A stretch of 64,000 bases of DNA from Antrihabitans stalactiti (GTDB lineage: Bacteria > Actinomycetota > Actinomycetes > Mycobacteriales > Mycobacteriaceae): positions 124,001 through 188,000 of the forward strand of contig NZ_VCQU01000004.1 in NCBI RefSeq assembly GCF_012932915.1. Reading direction: 5' to 3'. Below the pieces are notes generated by a model, which did not search any database, was not told where the DNA came from, and worked only from the letters and a program-made list of their open reading frames with translations. The translations under genes and the position numbers were made by a program. Shown here in pieces: positions 7,998 to 15,407 of the stretch; the first letter of the stretch is position 1, and every line of letters starts with the position of its first letter.

Positions 7998-9095
7998 TCA
8001 CGCGTGCGAGCGCAGGTGCAATTCGTTCAATGCGTGGAAGGTGGTCGAGTCACGCCAGACAGCGTCCCGCTCGGCAAGCCGGAGATCCGGGAATCTCGTG
8101 AAGAGCCCGGTCAACGCCTCGATGGCCTCCAATCGTGCCAGCGCTGCACCGAGGCAGAAGTGCGGACCACCGCCGAATGCCAAGTGCCCCTGTGGTTCAC
8201 GGGACAAGTCGAGCCGTAGCGGATCGTCGAATCGGCGCGGATCGACGTTGGCGCGGTCCAGCGCGAGCAGCGCGAAGCTGCCGGCAGGAATGTGTACGCC
8301 GGCCAACTCGACGTCTTCGACCGCGGTTCGCCCTGCAACCTTGATCGGGCCCTCCATGCGGAGCAACTCTTCGACGGCCCGCGCAGGATCGGTCAGCAGA
8401 TGCGCACGCTGGTCCGGATTACGAAGCACCGCAAGAGTTCCGTTGCCGATCACATTCGCAGTGGTTTCGTGTCCCGCAGCGAGCAGCAAGACACACATCG
8501 AGATGACCTCGTCGACGGTCAGGCCGCCTTCGAGCATGGAGGAGATGAAGTCGTCCCCCGGATGCTGTTTACGGTCGGCGATGATCGGTGTCAACCACAT
8601 CATGAGATCCATCGATGCATCGATGCTGGCTTCGAGATCTTCTGCAGTGGAATCGAATTCGAGCATCCGGACCAGGTCTGGCGTCAGATCCTGAAACATC
8701 TCCGCGCCTTCGGCTCCCACATCGAGCAATTCGGCGATCACCGCAAGGGGCACGACGTAGGCGAAGTCCGACATCAACTCGATGTCGTCATCGAGACCGC
8801 TCAACGCAGCGTCGACCACTGCGCGGATGCGTGGCCGCAACCGTTCGATAGCCCTGGGTGTGAATGCGGGGCTGACCAGCCGACGTAGCCGCGTGTGGTC
8901 CGGCGGATCCATGAAGAGGACGATCGTAGACGGCAACTGCTGCATCTCCGCTGGCGCCAATGAATTTCGCCGAGGATCGCTGCTCCACGACAGACTCCGC
9001 ACCACCGCCGCGACCTCGTCGAACCCGGACACGATGAATGCGCCACTCTCTTCATCCCGCTCCACCGGGCTGGTCACTGCTATCGGTGTCGTCAC
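7998..9095 (-). CDS. Cytochrome P450
   Basis: The 365-aa protein is a soluble bacterial P450 (class I type). Seen: the C-helix region DPPDHTRLRRLVSPAFTPR, the I-helix LLLAAGHETTANVIG with the acid-alcohol-type pair, the K-helix ExxR as EELLR, and the heme loop FGGGPHFCLGAALARLE with the Cys thiolate. Start at GTG 9095, which overlaps the TGA of the upstream ABC1 remnant (GTGA) and has GGAGG 8 nt upstream; the TTG at 9110 is less likely. It is coupled to the ABC1-kinase array upstream and to the LON-domain gene downstream. No ferredoxin gene is adjacent. The substrate is unknown. Confidence 0.92.
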   Translation of the reverse strand: MTTPIAVTSPVERDEESGAFIVSGFDEVAAVVRSLSWSSDPRRNSLAPAEMQQLPSTIVLFMDPPDHTRLRRLVSPAFTPRAIERLRPRIRAVVDAALSGLDDDIELMSDFAYVVPLAVIAELLDVGAEGAEMFQDLTPDLVRMLEFDSTAEDLEASIDASMDLMMWLTPIIADRKQHPGDDFISSMLEGGLTVDEVISMCVLLLAAGHETTANVIGNGTLAVLRNPDQRAHLLTDPARAVEELLRMEGPIKVAGRTAVEDVELAGVHIPAGSFALLALDRANVDPRRFDDPLRLDLSREPQGHLAFGGGPHFCLGAALARLEAIEALTGLFTRFPDLRLAERDAVWRDSTTFHALNELHLRSHA

Positions 9096-9407
9096 ACTTC
9101 TGCCCTCCAAAAGGCTGCTTCCAGTTCACCCATCTGCAGCGCACGCTGGAACAGCGGTTGCGTCTCACCGTCACCGGAGAGCGCCGAGAACGACAGAATC
9201 TGCCCAGCCTTCATCAGCACCCCCTTGGAGTGCCCAAGACGCTCGGCATCGCTCCGCTGTGCGCGCGTGAAATTCGGCCGAGTCTCCCCCACTTCGCCTG
9301 CGCCGCAGCGACTCCACGACCGCCTCACCTGCGGTCCGGCCGGCCAGGCCGACCAGCGGCGCGACGCGGCGGACCCTGCCTGTCCGTGGTGGCTCATACG
9401 CATTCAT
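9092..9407 (-). pseudogene. Decayed ABC1/UbiB kinase copy (N-term joined to C-term, frameshifted)
   Basis: Compared with the intact copy at 9528..10925, this stretch keeps the N-terminal block VAPLVGLAGRTAGEAVVESL in one frame, then after a net 1-nt shift near 9255-9275 continues in another frame with ERLGHSKGVLMKAGQILSF, which includes the KxGQ motif of the ABC1 family. It then jumps directly to a C-terminal tail LQMGELEAAFWRAEV resembling the intact tail TPMGERDMAFWGASL. About 350 residues of kinase core are missing. The start ATG 9407 overlaps the end of the preceding remnant, and the TGA overlaps the P450 GTG. Hence it is a deleted, frameshifted tandem copy, not a working kinase. Confidence 0.8.
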
Positions 9408-9531
9408 ATCGCCGCTCCCAGGCCGCCGCGGCCTCGCCCATGGGTGTCGCTACCGCCTCGCCTGCCGTCCTTCCCGCCAGACCGACTAGCGACGCCGCTC
9501 GACCGACGCGACTAATGTGTTCGCCATTCAT
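9394..9531 (-). pseudogene. Minimal ABC1/UbiB remnant (45 codons), N-term fused to C-term
   Basis: This short frame starts at ATG 9531, overlapping the TGA of the intact ABC1 gene (ATGA), and reads SRVGRAASLVGLAGRTAGEAV, almost identical to the intact N-terminus, then jumps straight to ATPMGEAAAAW, matching the intact C-terminal ATPMGERDMAFW. A 1-nt loss at the very end (TGGGAGCGGCGATATGA where an in-frame TGG-GGA-GCG would be expected) turns the last residues into ERRYECV. The whole kinase core is gone. It could still be translated as a 45-residue peptide because it keeps its coupled start. Confidence 0.75.
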
Positions 9532-10925
9532 AGCGACGCCCCCCAGAACGCCATGTCCCGCTCACCCATCGGCGTTGCCGCCGGACCGCCGCGGTCCCAC
9601 TCGGATCGGATGGCTTCCCACGGCGCGGTCGCGCGGAGGGCGCCGAGCACCGAGTTCATGCCTACGTCGATACGGACCATCATCGTGTACTGCGGATCAG
9701 GTGAAAGCGTGCTCAGCACATCGCGATACGGACCGATCGGCGAGAACTTGACCGCCACCGCCTCTCCTGCGGTGGATGCCGAGCAGGTGTAAGGCTGCGG
9801 TTCGGTCAACGATTCCATGCCTCGCCGATACCAGTCGAGCAGCTGCTGCCGATCCGGCTCGGCGCTCGGCGACAGGAAGCCCATGCGGCGCATGACTTTC
9901 GCGAGTTCATCGCCGTCGCGGTCGACCGCTGCCGACACCGACGCCTTCATATCACCGACGCGGACCGCATCCAAGCGCTTGATGCAACCGAAGTCGAGAA
10001 AGGTCACGCTGCCATCGTCGTGGAATAGATAGTTGCCCGGGTGCGGGTCCGCGTGGAAGAGCAGCAATCGACGCACGCTACCGATCGCAAAACGAAATAT
10101 TGCTTCGCCCCACCTATCGCGGAGCGCGATGTCGGCTTCGATTGCTTCCGAAAACCGCTTACCCTCAACAAGTTCCATCGTCAGAACGCGACTGGTGGTG
10201 TACTCCGAACAGACCTCGGGCACGCGGATGAACGGGTGCCCTCGGTAGTGGTCGGCGAATTCCGCTTGATTCTTCGCCTCGACGAGGTAGTCGATTTCCT
10301 CGCCGATTCGCTCGGATACCTCGGCAGCGATCGAGCGAACGTCGAATCCGATCGAGTTGGGCGCCATGCCTTTGAGCACTTGGAGGAAGGTCGCCAGTAG
10401 CTCGGCGTTGTCGAGGTCGGCGCGAATCGCTTTCGCCACACCCGGGTACTGAACTTTGACGGCGACGCGCCGCCCGTCGTGCAGTCTGCCTGCGTGAACC
10501 TGGCCGATCGACGCTGCACCGAGGGGCTCTCGGTCGAATTCTGCGAAGACCTGCTCAGGTGGCCCACCCAACTCGGCTTCGATGACTGCCACGACGTCGG
10601 AGTACGGCATCGGCGGCGCGCTGTCCTGCAGCCGGGCGAGCGCGCGCTGGTAGACGGACTGACTCGAGCCAGGAACGGCTGGCCCGAAGGTGGTGAAGGA
10701 CAGAATCTGGCCGGCCTTCATCAAGACGCCTTTGGACTGACCAAGCCGGTCGGCGTAGCGCTGCGCATTTCGTTCCTGCCGCCCCGACCGCTCGGCCCGA
10801 CCTGTTCTGCGACGCAGCGACGAGACGACCGCCTCCCCCGCGGTCCGGCCGGCAAGCCCGACGAGTGGCGCCGCGCGACCGACCCGGCTTCCACTCGAGA
10901 TGTGGGACTTTCGCTGATCCGCCAC
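9528..10925 (-). CDS. ABC1/UbiB-family atypical kinase (intact copy)
   Basis: The 465-aa protein has the ABC1 layout: the KxGQ motif in GVLMKAGQILSFTTF, the A-rich loop EPLGAASIGQVHAGRLHDGR in place of a Gly-rich loop, the VAVKVQYPGV lysine strand, the catalytic FHADPHPGNYLFHDDGSVTFLDFG (HxDxxxxN then DFG). ABC1 proteins act in isoprenoid-quinone or lipid metabolism and often show ATPase rather than protein kinase activity. GTG start with AGGGG upstream. First gene of an operon with two remnants of itself, a P450 and a LON protein; divergent from a TetR gene across two shared operator-like palindromes. A link to modification of a lipid by the P450 is inference. Confidence 0.9.
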   Translation of the reverse strand: MADQRKSHISSGSRVGRAAPLVGLAGRTAGEAVVSSLRRRTGRAERSGRQERNAQRYADRLGQSKGVLMKAGQILSFTTFGPAVPGSSQSVYQRALARLQDSAPPMPYSDVVAVIEAELGGPPEQVFAEFDREPLGAASIGQVHAGRLHDGRRVAVKVQYPGVAKAIRADLDNAELLATFLQVLKGMAPNSIGFDVRSIAAEVSERIGEEIDYLVEAKNQAEFADHYRGHPFIRVPEVCSEYTTSRVLTMELVEGKRFSEAIEADIALRDRWGEAIFRFAIGSVRRLLLFHADPHPGNYLFHDDGSVTFLDFGCIKRLDAVRVGDMKASVSAAVDRDGDELAKVMRRMGFLSPSAEPDRQQLLDWYRRGMESLTEPQPYTCSASTAGEAVAVKFSPIGPYRDVLSTLSPDPQYTMMVRIDVGMNSVLGALRATAPWEAIRSEWDRGGPAATPMGERDMAFWGASL

Positions 10926-10957
10926 TGTGACCCCTATTGAAGTGCCGCTTTGATCAC

Positions 10958-10973
10958 CTCAGTGAACACTTAG
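10958..10973. promoter_or_regulatory. TetR operator-like palindrome, site 1
   Basis: CTCAGTGAACACTTAG is an imperfect palindrome (pattern CTnAGTG-nn-CACTnAG). A second site with the same pattern lies 41 nt further on. It sits 33 nt upstream of the ABC1 GTG, where binding would cover that promoter. The natural binder is the adjacent TetR protein (inference). Confidence 0.65.
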
Positions 10974-11014
10974 TTCGCTGCGCCGTCAACCTCTCTGGTT
11001 GACCCTTCGCGAGG

Positions 11015-11030
11015 CTCAGTGTTCACTTAG
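11015..11030. promoter_or_regulatory. TetR operator-like palindrome, site 2
   Basis: CTCAGTGTTCACTTAG shares 14 of 16 bases with site 1 and ends 3 nt before the TetR ATG at 11034. Binding here would block tetR itself, so autoregulation plus control of the divergent ABC1-P450 operon is the simple model. Confidence 0.65.
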
Positions 11031-11033
11031 ACC

Positions 11034-11627
11034 ATGGCCACGGCAACCCTCACTCGAGATCGCATCCTCGACGCAGCCATGGAACTGTTCAGCGAGAACG
11101 GGTTCCGCGGCACGAGCATTACGCAGATCGAGACTGCAGCCGGACTGACGCCAGGCGCAGGCGGTATCTACCACCACTTCAGGACCAAGGAGTCGTTGCT
11201 CGAAGCTGGGCTGGCGCGCCATCTCGATCGACTGCTCGCACTGCGCGACATCACGAAGTTGATGGCGGGCCTAGGCGACCTCCGCGCCGAACTGATGCTG
11301 ATGGCTCGGTACGTGCTGTCGGAAATGGACAACGAGCAGACTCTGCTTCGCATCCTCGCTACCGAGTCGCGATCGCGGCCACACGTTCTCGACGGTGGCG
11401 TCGAGGAACTGGTTCGACGAAGCTACTCCGGTTTTGCGGGTTGGCTGGTCGACGAAGCGAATCTGACGCGCGAACGGGCCGAAAGAATCGCCGTCGTCGG
11501 GCTCGGAGCGTTGCTGTCCGCGCGACTTATCCCGACGCTGTTCTCCGTCACGCCCACCGACGTGAGCGACGAAGACTTCGTCAAGACCTGGGTCGAAATG
11601 ATGGTGCGGACGATCGAAGAGTCGTAG
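11034..11627 (+). CDS. TetR-family regulator of the ABC1-P450 operon
   Basis: The 197-aa protein has an N-terminal helix-turn-helix (RDRILDAAMELFSENGFRGTSITQIETAAGLTPGAGGIYHHF, given here as the recognisable TetR consensus region, residues 8-49) and an all-helical ligand domain. It is divergent from the ABC1 kinase operon, with two near-identical palindromes between them, the second adjoining its own start. A repressor role with an unknown, probably hydrophobic, inducer is inferred from family and layout. Confidence 0.9.
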   Translation: MATATLTRDRILDAAMELFSENGFRGTSITQIETAAGLTPGAGGIYHHFRTKESLLEAGLARHLDRLLALRDITKLMAGLGDLRAELMLMARYVLSEMDNEQTLLRILATESRSRPHVLDGGVEELVRRSYSGFAGWLVDEANLTRERAERIAVVGLGALLSARLIPTLFSVTPTDVSDEDFVKTWVEMMVRTIEES

Positions 11628-11657
11628 TCCGCACTCCCAGGCCTTGACGAAAGACGT

Positions 11658-12113
11658 TCAGCCTTCGATGGTTTCGCACGCCCACTCGGTCCAGTCGGTG
11701 GTCGCCGAATTCTTCGCCCGCGTGCAGACCGTGCTGTTCGCCTCGAAGTTTCGGCCGTAATTGACGACCGCATAGTCACCACCGGTGTAGACCACCGCGG
11801 CGGCAAGGCAGCCGGTCAGGTTGACCGATTGGACCATCCGCTGCCCACCCTGCGGGGTGTAGGCGATTTCGTGCTGCCGGTCGCACACGTTGTCGGTCGC
11901 AATCGACGCAGGTTGACCGAAGTAGAACTGCGACGCAACGCTCTCGACGTAAGTTCCGCTCCCCCGGACGTTGATGCAATTGTGTGCGAGCACACCACCT
12001 TTGGACCAGGTGCAGCCGTTCGCGTCCGCCGCCGCCCGTGGTGCCGAGACGACGCTGATCGCCGCCGACGCAGCGATTCCGGCCAGCGCAAATACAGCAG
12101 ATTTCTTCAACAT
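11658..12113 (-). CDS. Secreted protein of unknown function
   Basis: From ATG 12113 (GGGGGAG 7 nt upstream) the 151-aa product starts MLKKSAVFALAGIAASAAIS, a signal peptide with probable cleavage after RAAA. The mature part has six or so Cys residues, including CTWSKGG, AHNCINVRG, CDRQHE, LTGCLAAA, VCTRAKN and WACETIEG, spaced as expected for disulfides in a small exported protein. I recognise no domain. It is transcribed alone, convergent with the TetR gene (30-nt gap) and followed upstream by a palindrome-terminated efflux gene. Confidence 0.75.
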   Translation of the reverse strand: MLKKSAVFALAGIAASAAISVVSAPRAAADANGCTWSKGGVLAHNCINVRGSGTYVESVASQFYFGQPASIATDNVCDRQHEIAYTPQGGQRMVQSVNLTGCLAAAVVYTGGDYAVVNYGRNFEANSTVCTRAKNSATTDWTEWACETIEG

Positions 12114-12167
12114 TTTCGTACTCCCCCATTGCGAATGTGAATCTCCCCGCAACGAGTAAACCACAAA

Positions 12168-12207
12168 GTGAGCCTTTCCGAAGTTCAGGGACTCCGGAAA
12201 GACTCAC
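12168..12207. terminator. Dispersed palindrome, copy 1 (diverged), terminator of the DHA2 pump gene
   Basis: The arms GTGAGCCTTTCCGAAGTT and GACTCCGGAAAGACTCAC pair with three mismatches around a short centre. The design (GTGAGTCTTT...AAAGACTCAC with GGAGTC inner parts) matches three other copies in the window. It lies 14 nt past the stop of the minus-strand MFS gene. Confidence 0.7.
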
Positions 12208-12220
12208 CAGGGGTTGACGC

Positions 12221-13723
12221 TCAGTGCACTGCGAGGACCAGTTCACCCTCACTCGGCGCCGGAACTTCGTTGCGTAGCAACACCGCGGAGATGACCGCGC
12301 CGATCAGAAAGATTCCCGTCGCCCACCAGAAGGTGGCTGTGTAGCTCGCGACTGCGGCGTGTGCGGCCGTGTCAGGCGACAACGCCTTGCCTGCAAGGAA
12401 ATTGGTCGATGCAGTCGCTGCGATCGTGGAAAGCAATGCCGTACCGATCGATCCGCCGACCTGCTGCATCGTGTTGACCATTGCGGAGGCCACACCGGCG
12501 TCTTCGTGCTCGACCCGGGAGGTAGCGCCTTGGAACGCCGTCGCCATCGAGGCACCCAAACCCAGGCCCATCAGGAGCAGTCCGGGCAGGATGTGCAGCG
12601 CGTAAGTGCTGTCGACGTCGATCTGAGTCAGGAACGCCATACCGGCGGCGCCGACGATCATTCCGGTGGTCATCAGCACTCGCGCACCGATCTTCGGCAA
12701 GAAGATCTGCGAAGACGTCACCGACGAAAGCACCATTGCGGCAACCATCGGCAGGAACGCGAGGCCGGTCATGATCGGCGAGAAGCCCAGGATCAGCTGC
12801 AGGTAATACGTCAGGAAGAGGAAGACCGCGAACATGCCGGCCCCGACCACGAAGACTGCGAGGTAGGACGCACCGCGGGTGCGGTCCAAGACGATTCGCA
12901 GCGGCAGCAGTGGGTTGGCAACGCGCCGTTGGATGGTGACGAACACGGCTAGCAACACGACGCCGACAGTCAGCCAGCCGATGGTCGAATAGTCGCCCCA
13001 GCCTTGCGATTCGGCCTGCGAGAAGCCGTACACGATGCTGAACAGTGCGCCGGTGACGGTGAACGTACCCGGCAAGTCGAGCTTCGGCCGGTTACCCGAC
13101 ACATGCTTAGCCAGCAGCAGCGAAGCACCGACGATCGCGACGGCCGCGAAGATCAGGTTCACGTACATCGCCCAGCGCCAGGACGCCCATTCGGTCAGCA
13201 TGCCACCGAGCAACATACCGATCGCGCCGCCTGCGCCGGCGATGGCACCGAAGATGCCGAAAGCCTTTGCGCGTTCACGTGGTTCGGTGAAGGTGACAGT
13301 CAACAGCGACAATGCGGCCGGTGCGAGCATCGCGCCGAACACACCCTGGCCTGCGCGTGCGATGACCAGCATTTCGAAGCTCGTTGCCGCGCCGCCGACT
13401 GCAGAGGCAACGGCGAAGCCGGCGAGTCCGGTGAGGAACATCGTGCGGCGGCCGAAGAGGTCGCTGAGCCTGCCACCGAGCAGCAAGAGGCTGCCGAATG
13501 CGAGCGCGTACGCAGTCACTACCCACTGCCGGTTCGCGTCGGAGAAGCCGAGGGAATGCTGGGCTGCGGGCAGCGCGATGTTCACGACTGTCGCGTCGAG
13601 CACAACCATGAGTTGGGACAGTCCGAGTACGCCGAGCACCCACCAACGAGCGGCGTGCGATCCGCGCCGGCTCGCGAGAGACGTTGCGGGCGGCGTCTCG
13701 GCTTCGATTGTTGCGGTGGTCAT
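12221..13723 (-). CDS. DHA2-family MFS efflux pump (14 TM, EmrB/QacA type)
   Basis: The 500-aa protein starts MTTATIEAETPPATSLASRR and has fourteen hydrophobic helices. Motif A is GGRLSDLFGRRTMFLTG, and the opening LSQLMVVLDATVVNIALPAA plus the motif-C-like GAGGAIGMLLGGMLTEW are typical of DHA2 multidrug/H+ antiporters. ATG 13723 was chosen because GAGGT precedes it and the conserved family start begins there; the open frame extends 19 codons further. It is divergent from a TetR gene with inverted repeats in between, the classic repressor-pump layout. The substrate is unknown. Confidence 0.92.
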   Translation of the reverse strand: MTTATIEAETPPATSLASRRGSHAARWWVLGVLGLSQLMVVLDATVVNIALPAAQHSLGFSDANRQWVVTAYALAFGSLLLLGGRLSDLFGRRTMFLTGLAGFAVASAVGGAATSFEMLVIARAGQGVFGAMLAPAALSLLTVTFTEPRERAKAFGIFGAIAGAGGAIGMLLGGMLTEWASWRWAMYVNLIFAAVAIVGASLLLAKHVSGNRPKLDLPGTFTVTGALFSIVYGFSQAESQGWGDYSTIGWLTVGVVLLAVFVTIQRRVANPLLPLRIVLDRTRGASYLAVFVVGAGMFAVFLFLTYYLQLILGFSPIMTGLAFLPMVAAMVLSSVTSSQIFLPKIGARVLMTTGMIVGAAGMAFLTQIDVDSTYALHILPGLLLMGLGLGASMATAFQGATSRVEHEDAGVASAMVNTMQQVGGSIGTALLSTIAATASTNFLAGKALSPDTAAHAAVASYTATFWWATGIFLIGAVISAVLLRNEVPAPSEGELVLAVH

Positions 13724-13743
13724 ATTTACCTCGAAGTCTAAAT

Positions 13744-13801
13744 CGGAGGTATCTCCTCCGGTTAAGAAAGACCGTAGCACGGTAACGGAGAAGATGTCTC
13801 C
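13744..13801. promoter_or_regulatory. Pump/TetR intergenic inverted repeats (candidate operators)
   Basis: Two inverted repeats sit between the divergent pump and TetR genes: CGGAGG-n5-CCTCCG at 13744-13760 and GGAGA-n5-TCTCC at 13787-13801. Both contain GGAG...CTCC half-sites. A -10-like TAGAAT at 13821 ends 6 nt before the TetR GTG, pointing to a leaderless regulator transcript. Confidence 0.5.
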
Positions 13802-13832
13802 ACTTATTCGGAAACCTTGCTAGAATGGGCTT

Positions 13833-14516
13833 GTGAACCCCGTCACGACCACCTCGTCAACCGCCACCGCTCCCCGTCCTCTGCGCGCCGACGCTGCCCG
13901 AAATCAGCGGCGCATCATCGCTGCTGCGCGAGAACTGTTTGCGACTCGCGGTCTCGACATCACGTTGGACGACGTGGCAGAGCACGCGGGCGTTGGCGTC
14001 GGGACCGTGTACCGGAGGTTCGCGAACAAGCAGGAACTGATCGACGGGGTCTTCGAGCAGCACGTCGAAACCATGGCTGAACAGGCCGAATGCGCCTTGG
14101 CCAATCCCGACCCCTGGGAAGGTCTCGTTGCATATTTCGAGTTCGCGTGCCGCAATATGGCTGCCAACCGCGGTCTCGGCGAAGTGATCATGGGCCTCGA
14201 CGACGGGCGCGACCGCGTCGCGACGATGCGCGAACGGATGCAGCCAGCCGTCGAGAAGTTGATCGATCGCGCTCGCAGCGCGGGCGCACTGCGTCCGGAC
14301 GCCGAGCCGGGCGATTTCTATGCGCTCATCCACATGGTCGACGCGATTGCCGACTTCTCCCGGAACGTGAACCCAGACGCGTGGCGCCGCTATTTCGCGG
14401 TTGTGTGCGACGGCCTACGCGCCGACTGCACACCGCGCGGTGAGTTGCCGAGCTACCCCCTCACGCACGAGCAGATCCACGAAGCCAAGTCGAGCTGCTT
14501 CAACCGTCGACGCTGA
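13833..14516 (+). CDS. TetR-family regulator divergent from the DHA2 pump
   Basis: The 227-aa protein has the TetR helix-turn-helix at about residues 22-65, with RELFATRGLDITLDDVAEHA and VGTVYRRFANKQELIDGVFE, and a C-terminal helical domain of the SbtR-like type common in actinobacteria. GTG start at 13833, probably leaderless. It likely represses the divergent efflux gene and itself. Its TGA abuts the TGA of the convergent SGNH hydrolase with no gap (TGATCA). Confidence 0.9.
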   Translation: MNPVTTTSSTATAPRPLRADAARNQRRIIAAARELFATRGLDITLDDVAEHAGVGVGTVYRRFANKQELIDGVFEQHVETMAEQAECALANPDPWEGLVAYFEFACRNMAANRGLGEVIMGLDDGRDRVATMRERMQPAVEKLIDRARSAGALRPDAEPGDFYALIHMVDAIADFSRNVNPDAWRRYFAVVCDGLRADCTPRGELPSYPLTHEQIHEAKSSCFNRRR

Positions 14517-15407
14517 TCAGTCGTTCACAGCAGCCAGCACCGACCGCGCTTGAAAGTCTGCGCCGAGTTGATTCGGATGCAGCGGGACCGCCAGACCTGG
14601 CGGATCGGCAGAAAACGGGATCAGCCCCTCGACCCACCGAACGCCAGGAGGCTGGCACGCATCGTGGCCGAGGCTTCCCGAATAGGTATCGACGAGCTCG
14701 ACGCCCACCTGGGACGCAGCGCTCGCCAACATGGCATTCAGTTCGATCAGCTTGTCCGCGAGCCATAGAGCGTCGCCGTCCGCAATCGGGACCATCGGAT
14801 AGCAGCTGACGCCAGGCGTCACGCCGGCCATGAAGTTCACCAACAAGATTCGAGCCCGAGGCGACCGTTCGCGGACTCCGTCGAGCGTCCCGACAATCTT
14901 GGCTTGGGCATTGGCGATGTTCACCGAGATCTTGTCGACCCCGTTGATCGTCCATCTGTCCTTGCATGGTGAGCCGAACGCGGTCGGGCTGCCGCAACGC
15001 AGCGCCGCAGACATCAGGTCGATGTCGTTACCACCGATGCCAACCGTCACCAAATCCGTTGTCGGAGTAAGCCGATCGAACTGGGGCGGGTTCGGCGGCC
15101 CCACAAGAGGGCTTTGCGAACCCACCATGTCGACAGTCTTCGCCGACGAGCAAGTCGCATCGCGGAAGACCGGCACGTTCAACGCAGCAGCGACTTGCTT
15201 CGGGTAATCCCGCGAGCTTTGTACACATCCCTCGGGCACGAACTGGGTCGTGATCTGCGTCAACGTCGCATCCGCCGAGTACGAGTCACCCAGGGCGACG
15301 TACTCGGTGTAAGCCGGTGCGGCAGACGCTGCAGGGACCGACCCGGCGCTGAGAGTCGCGCCGATCGCCAATGCGGTCACGATCTGTGGCAGTCGACTCG
15401 CTGTCAT
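14517..15407 (-). CDS. Secreted SGNH/GDSL-family hydrolase (lipase/esterase)
   Basis: The 296-aa product starts MTASRLPQIVTALAIGATLS, a signal peptide cleaved near ASAA. Block I is YVALGDSYSA with the Ser nucleophile, block III is VTVGIGGNDIDL with the oxyanion Asn, and the C-terminal block V is VPLHPNQLGA with the catalytic His. Several Cys pairs (CVQSS/CSSAK, CGS/CKDR, SCYP/DACQ) match the Streptomyces-type secreted lipase (SCO7513-like). Start ATG 15407 overlaps the LysR stop by 4 nt, so it is co-transcribed with the regulator. It presumably hydrolyses an external ester or lipid. Confidence 0.9.
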   Translation of the reverse strand: MTASRLPQIVTALAIGATLSAGSVPAASAAPAYTEYVALGDSYSADATLTQITTQFVPEGCVQSSRDYPKQVAAALNVPVFRDATCSSAKTVDMVGSQSPLVGPPNPPQFDRLTPTTDLVTVGIGGNDIDLMSAALRCGSPTAFGSPCKDRWTINGVDKISVNIANAQAKIVGTLDGVRERSPRARILLVNFMAGVTPGVSCYPMVPIADGDALWLADKLIELNAMLASAASQVGVELVDTYSGSLGHDACQPPGVRWVEGLIPFSADPPGLAVPLHPNQLGADFQARSVLAAVND

